The notes under the pieces were generated by a model, which searched no databases, was not told the origin of the DNA, and worked only from the letters and a program-made list of their open reading frames with translations. A program made the translations under genes and the position numbers. From Rosellinia necatrix (Eukaryota > Ascomycota > Sordariomycetes > Xylariales > Xylariaceae), in the NCBI GenBank assembly GCA_021209875.1, contig JAGYVD010000009.1:2170001-2234000 (forward strand): DNA of 64,000 nt, written 5' to 3'. Shown piece after piece: positions 60,389 through 64,000 of the stretch (within the stretch, counting starts at the first letter, position 1; each line of letters starts with the position of its first letter).

Positions 60389-61301
60389 ATGTCTGGCCAA
60401 GATGCTCCCTACGACCCCTATATCCCGAGCGGACAAGGCGGCGCTCCCCAGCAGCAAGGAGGTGGCAATACTCGGACCCAAGCACTACAAGCTGTAAGTT
60501 GTTTTTATTGCTAGATTGTTTTGATGCTTGGTAGACCAGCTTGTTCGGTGTTGGATTGGCCAGATTTCACTCGGATGATGTGCTGCGCGACCGGATCAAT
60601 CGAGGAAGATAGAAACAGCTGGATAGCAAAAGCGAAAGAAAAATGATAACCTGTGGTCTGCGCCTATGCCATGGCCAAACCAAGCCCGGATTCGGCGGCT
60701 CCGATGATGCGACAGATGGAATTAAGCTAGCAAAGAAGTGATGAAAATTCACAAACCGGAGCTTCCAGTCTACCTCAGCCAGAGGTGTATGCCTTATGGC
60801 ACTGTCTGCATTTGCATCTTGGATGTCTTAACGAAATAACATGGATGCCCACCCACGATGGGCGACCATCGTGTATGGAACAGCTGAATTGTTCCACCAT
60901 TGATACCAGCGCCAGCACAACCTACCAACGTCTAGTCTCATTGGGTGCTGTGTAGCAGGGGCTGACTTTCCTCTAGCAAATTGATGACACTGTTGGCGTG
61001 ATGCGGGAGAATATCAACAAAGTGTCCCAGCGTGGCGAGCGCCTTGATGCTCTTCAAGATAAGACCGATAACCTTGCTGTTTCCGCCCAAGGCTTCCGTC
61101 GCGGCGCCAACCGAGTGCGCAAACAGATGTGGTGGAAGGATATGAAGATGAGAATGTGCATAATTGCAGGCATTATCATTCTTCTCGTTATTATCATTGT
61201 TCCCTCCGGTAAGATGCTAGCTACAAAGATGCCCTTGTTTCCTAGGGTGATGCTCTGGTCTAACATGCTGTGTGTGAATAGTCATCTTCGGCGGCCGATA
61301 A
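60389..61301 (+). CDS. SNC1: R-SNARE, synaptobrevin/Snc1 type
   Basis: Exons 60389-60493, 60977-61208 and 61282-61301 encode 118 aa. Introns are 483 nt (GTAAGT...CTCTAG) and 73 nt (GTAAGA...GAATAG). A Gly/Gln-rich head (residues 1-34) precedes the SNARE motif ([20 protein letters not shown], then [13 protein letters not shown]) with the zero-layer Arg at R54. A WWKDMK juxtamembrane stretch follows and then a C-terminal anchor (about 95-115, [20 protein letters not shown]) with only GGR after it. The protein sits on secretory vesicles and endosomes and pairs with plasma-membrane Q-SNAREs (Sso/Sec9 in yeast) in exocytosis, which drives hyphal tip growth. The ATG at 60389 is chosen because the upstream frame is a UTR-like pyrimidine-rich leader. 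The last exon codes only six residues. Confidence 0.95.
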
Positions 61302-62541
61302 GAAGTGCAATGAAGAGTCGCTATACGACTTGGGTATAATGCCCAGAGAAGCTGGGCTTGCTGGATTGTTTTGATTGGTATGATGATGAATTGAATCTGA
61401 TGGGCTATGACTCGGCACCGGCCAGGAAGCACCACGCAGAGGAGTTTTGTCTTTGATTTCAACCGGTTCTTTGGCCTTCATGGAGCGGGAAGCTTCTACC
61501 GCCACGGCCAAGCGCCGGCGGAATGGCTATGGAGCATCAACTTGTATGTACAACGACGTGGCGTTTCCCCCGACTATTAATTGAGATACCTCACGACCCT
61601 GAAGAGCGCCCGTCAAATCTAGTAGACCATGTGAAACAACCGTAGGTCCTGCATCCAGAAACTCCGTATGAGGCTCATGCCGTTCTCACGATCATCTGTG
61701 TGGGTAGGGACTCATTGATAGGCATGGCGCACAAAGCAGAGTTGGGGAGCATTCCATAAAGCCCTAAATACCTACTACCAGTGTCAAGGGGCTTGCTTTC
61801 AATCCCGGCACTGCATGCTACCTAAATCATCCATACTCAATAGGCATGTGATATTCACTGATGATGTTGTGGGGTCCATTTTGTAGAGATCGACCTGTTC
61901 GTGCAGTAACCCTCGGTATATATCAACCAAGGCAATCAAGAGACAGAGATCCCCGCCCATTCTACGGTGAAACGCCCGATTGTGTATTCACGCTTCTAAG
62001 GCGGGAGATTGGTCTAGATTGGACGTGGATAGGTTCGTATTAATACAGTCACCCTGCCCCTCTGGTCGGGATACGCTACCTGCTATCTGTCACGAAGGCG
62101 GTGCACAACCGTAACACTTGCAGCGTTGCTTCCCAGATCACAAAGTAACCATAAAGTTTCCAGCTGAATAGAGGCATCATACCTAATACAGGAAAGCGGC
62201 AGGGTACCTAATCGGCAAGCCCCGGAGCTTTTGAGTTAGAACAAGCTAGAACGTATTCCGTACGGGACTGGACTGATAATGCACTGTGATCTTCTGGTAG
62301 AGTGTAGCTGCTAGTACAGTATAGGAACTGTCGAATGGATGTCACGACACCCACGTGGTACCTTGCGACCCCCCGGTCATCTTAGGTATCCCGAGCCCGC
62401 CTGCCAATTAGCTCGGTGGCTGCTGCTGGGAACCAAACTTAGTGTGTTGGACCTGCTGCGATTTTCGGCGCAATTTTTTGGCTGTGTCGACCTGCAAATG
62501 CGCCTTCATTCCCCAGAGCTCTCCTTCCGCGGCCATCTCGC
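61302..62541. other. Intergenic between SNARE and arginine gene
   Basis: 3' flank of the SNARE gene and 5' flank of the arginine gene. Only short motif-free frames are seen. Confidence 0.4.
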
Positions 62542-62854
62542 ACCAATTGGCCCCTCTTCCGTGACTCCTACAATGTGAGCAGAGGCTCAAGCGATCCCTA
62601 TTAATTATCGTAGGTAGCCTACCTACCATTATCTTCCCCACTGGCTTTCCATCCGGCTCATTAGGTAGCTCTTGGAGTGCATGACAGGCCGCTAGGAACC
62701 AACCCCTCCTGTTCTTCTTCCTCTGTTCAAGGCCTCACCGAGATTTAACGAGCTTGACTCCCGCACCCGACGGAATTGGAGGCCTCCACGCCGTGTCCTC
62801 ACCCCACGGATTTTGGTGGTTATAAATACCTAGGTAGGTAAATCCAAGATGTAA
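62542..62854 (+). promoter_or_regulatory. Promoter of the arginine gene with GCN4/CPC1-like sites
   Basis: CCAAT lies at 62543-62547. TGACTCC is present at 62562-62568 and 62755-62761 (six of seven bases of the GCN4/CPC1 site TGACTCA). A TATA-like TTATAAATA lies at about 62819-62827. An ATG directly followed by TAA (62849-62854) lies before the main start and would be a minimal uORF if transcribed. Cross-pathway amino-acid control of this gene family is established, but use of these copies is inference. Confidence 0.45.

Positions 62855-64000
<1,146 letters not shown>

Overview
The window is nuclear DNA of a filamentous ascomycete (Pezizomycotina, probably a Sordariomycete). The evidence is short GT-AG introns with CTAAC-type branch points, a HET-domain gene, an arg-6-type arginine gene, and a 34-kb block of extremely AT-rich DNA with the signature of repeat-induced point mutation (RIP). 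In that block the surviving C residues sit mostly in CpT and CpG, and CpA is depleted.

Layout. (1) 1-13,954 is a gene-bearing left arm: a 73-aa unknown ORF (499-720, -), a single-pass membrane protein (1,649-2,322, -), a weak ORF near 4.2-4.6 kb, a three-exon GH76 alpha-1,6-mannanase of the DFG5/DCW1 class (6,123-8,072, -), an unrecognised and probably decayed gene (8,442-10,562, -), a possible small secreted protein (11,539-11,754, +) and a two-exon L-lactate dehydrogenase (12,129-13,235, -). (2) 13,955-47,999 is a nest of RIP-mutated transposons, resolved here by matching termini and target-site duplications (TSDs). A Ty1/copia element (13,955-29,268, TSD AATTT) contains a Ty3/gypsy element (19,497-27,951, TSD AATAT), which contains a solo LTR (22,532-22,844, TSD GCCTA). 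Eight bases further on starts a TA-flanked DNA transposon with 40-bp perfect terminal inverted repeats (29,279-47,997). It is split by two copies of one gypsy family in opposite, back-to-back orientation (29,422-38,015, TSD ATTAT; 39,008-47,195, TSD AAAAG). The left copy carries two further solo LTRs (TSDs CTGAA and TACGT). (3) 48,000-64,000 is the right arm: a seven-exon gene for a 2,254-aa protein (48,350-55,546, -), a decayed copia fragment (56.3-57.4 kb), a repeat-rich intergenic region, a synaptobrevin-type R-SNARE (60,389-61,301, +) and the 5' part of the arginine-biosynthesis polyprotein gene (62,936 to the window edge, +).

The most notable object is the 2,254-aa protein. Splicing six introns, all phase-consistent and one of GC-AG type, joins an N-terminal HSP90/sacsin/NO VEIN-type ATPase, a long NO VEIN-like middle with a duplicated ~90-residue unit, a NO VEIN C-terminal (DUF3883-like) domain and a full HET domain into one reading frame. 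HET domains trigger fungal incompatibility cell death. An ATPase-HET fusion is therefore a candidate conflict or allorecognition receptor, and it lies about 350 bp from the RIP block.

The other genes are housekeeping: cell wall (GH76), fermentation (LDH), secretion (SNARE) and mitochondrial arginine synthesis (arg-6). I see no biosynthetic cluster, CRISPR array, rRNA or tRNA gene.
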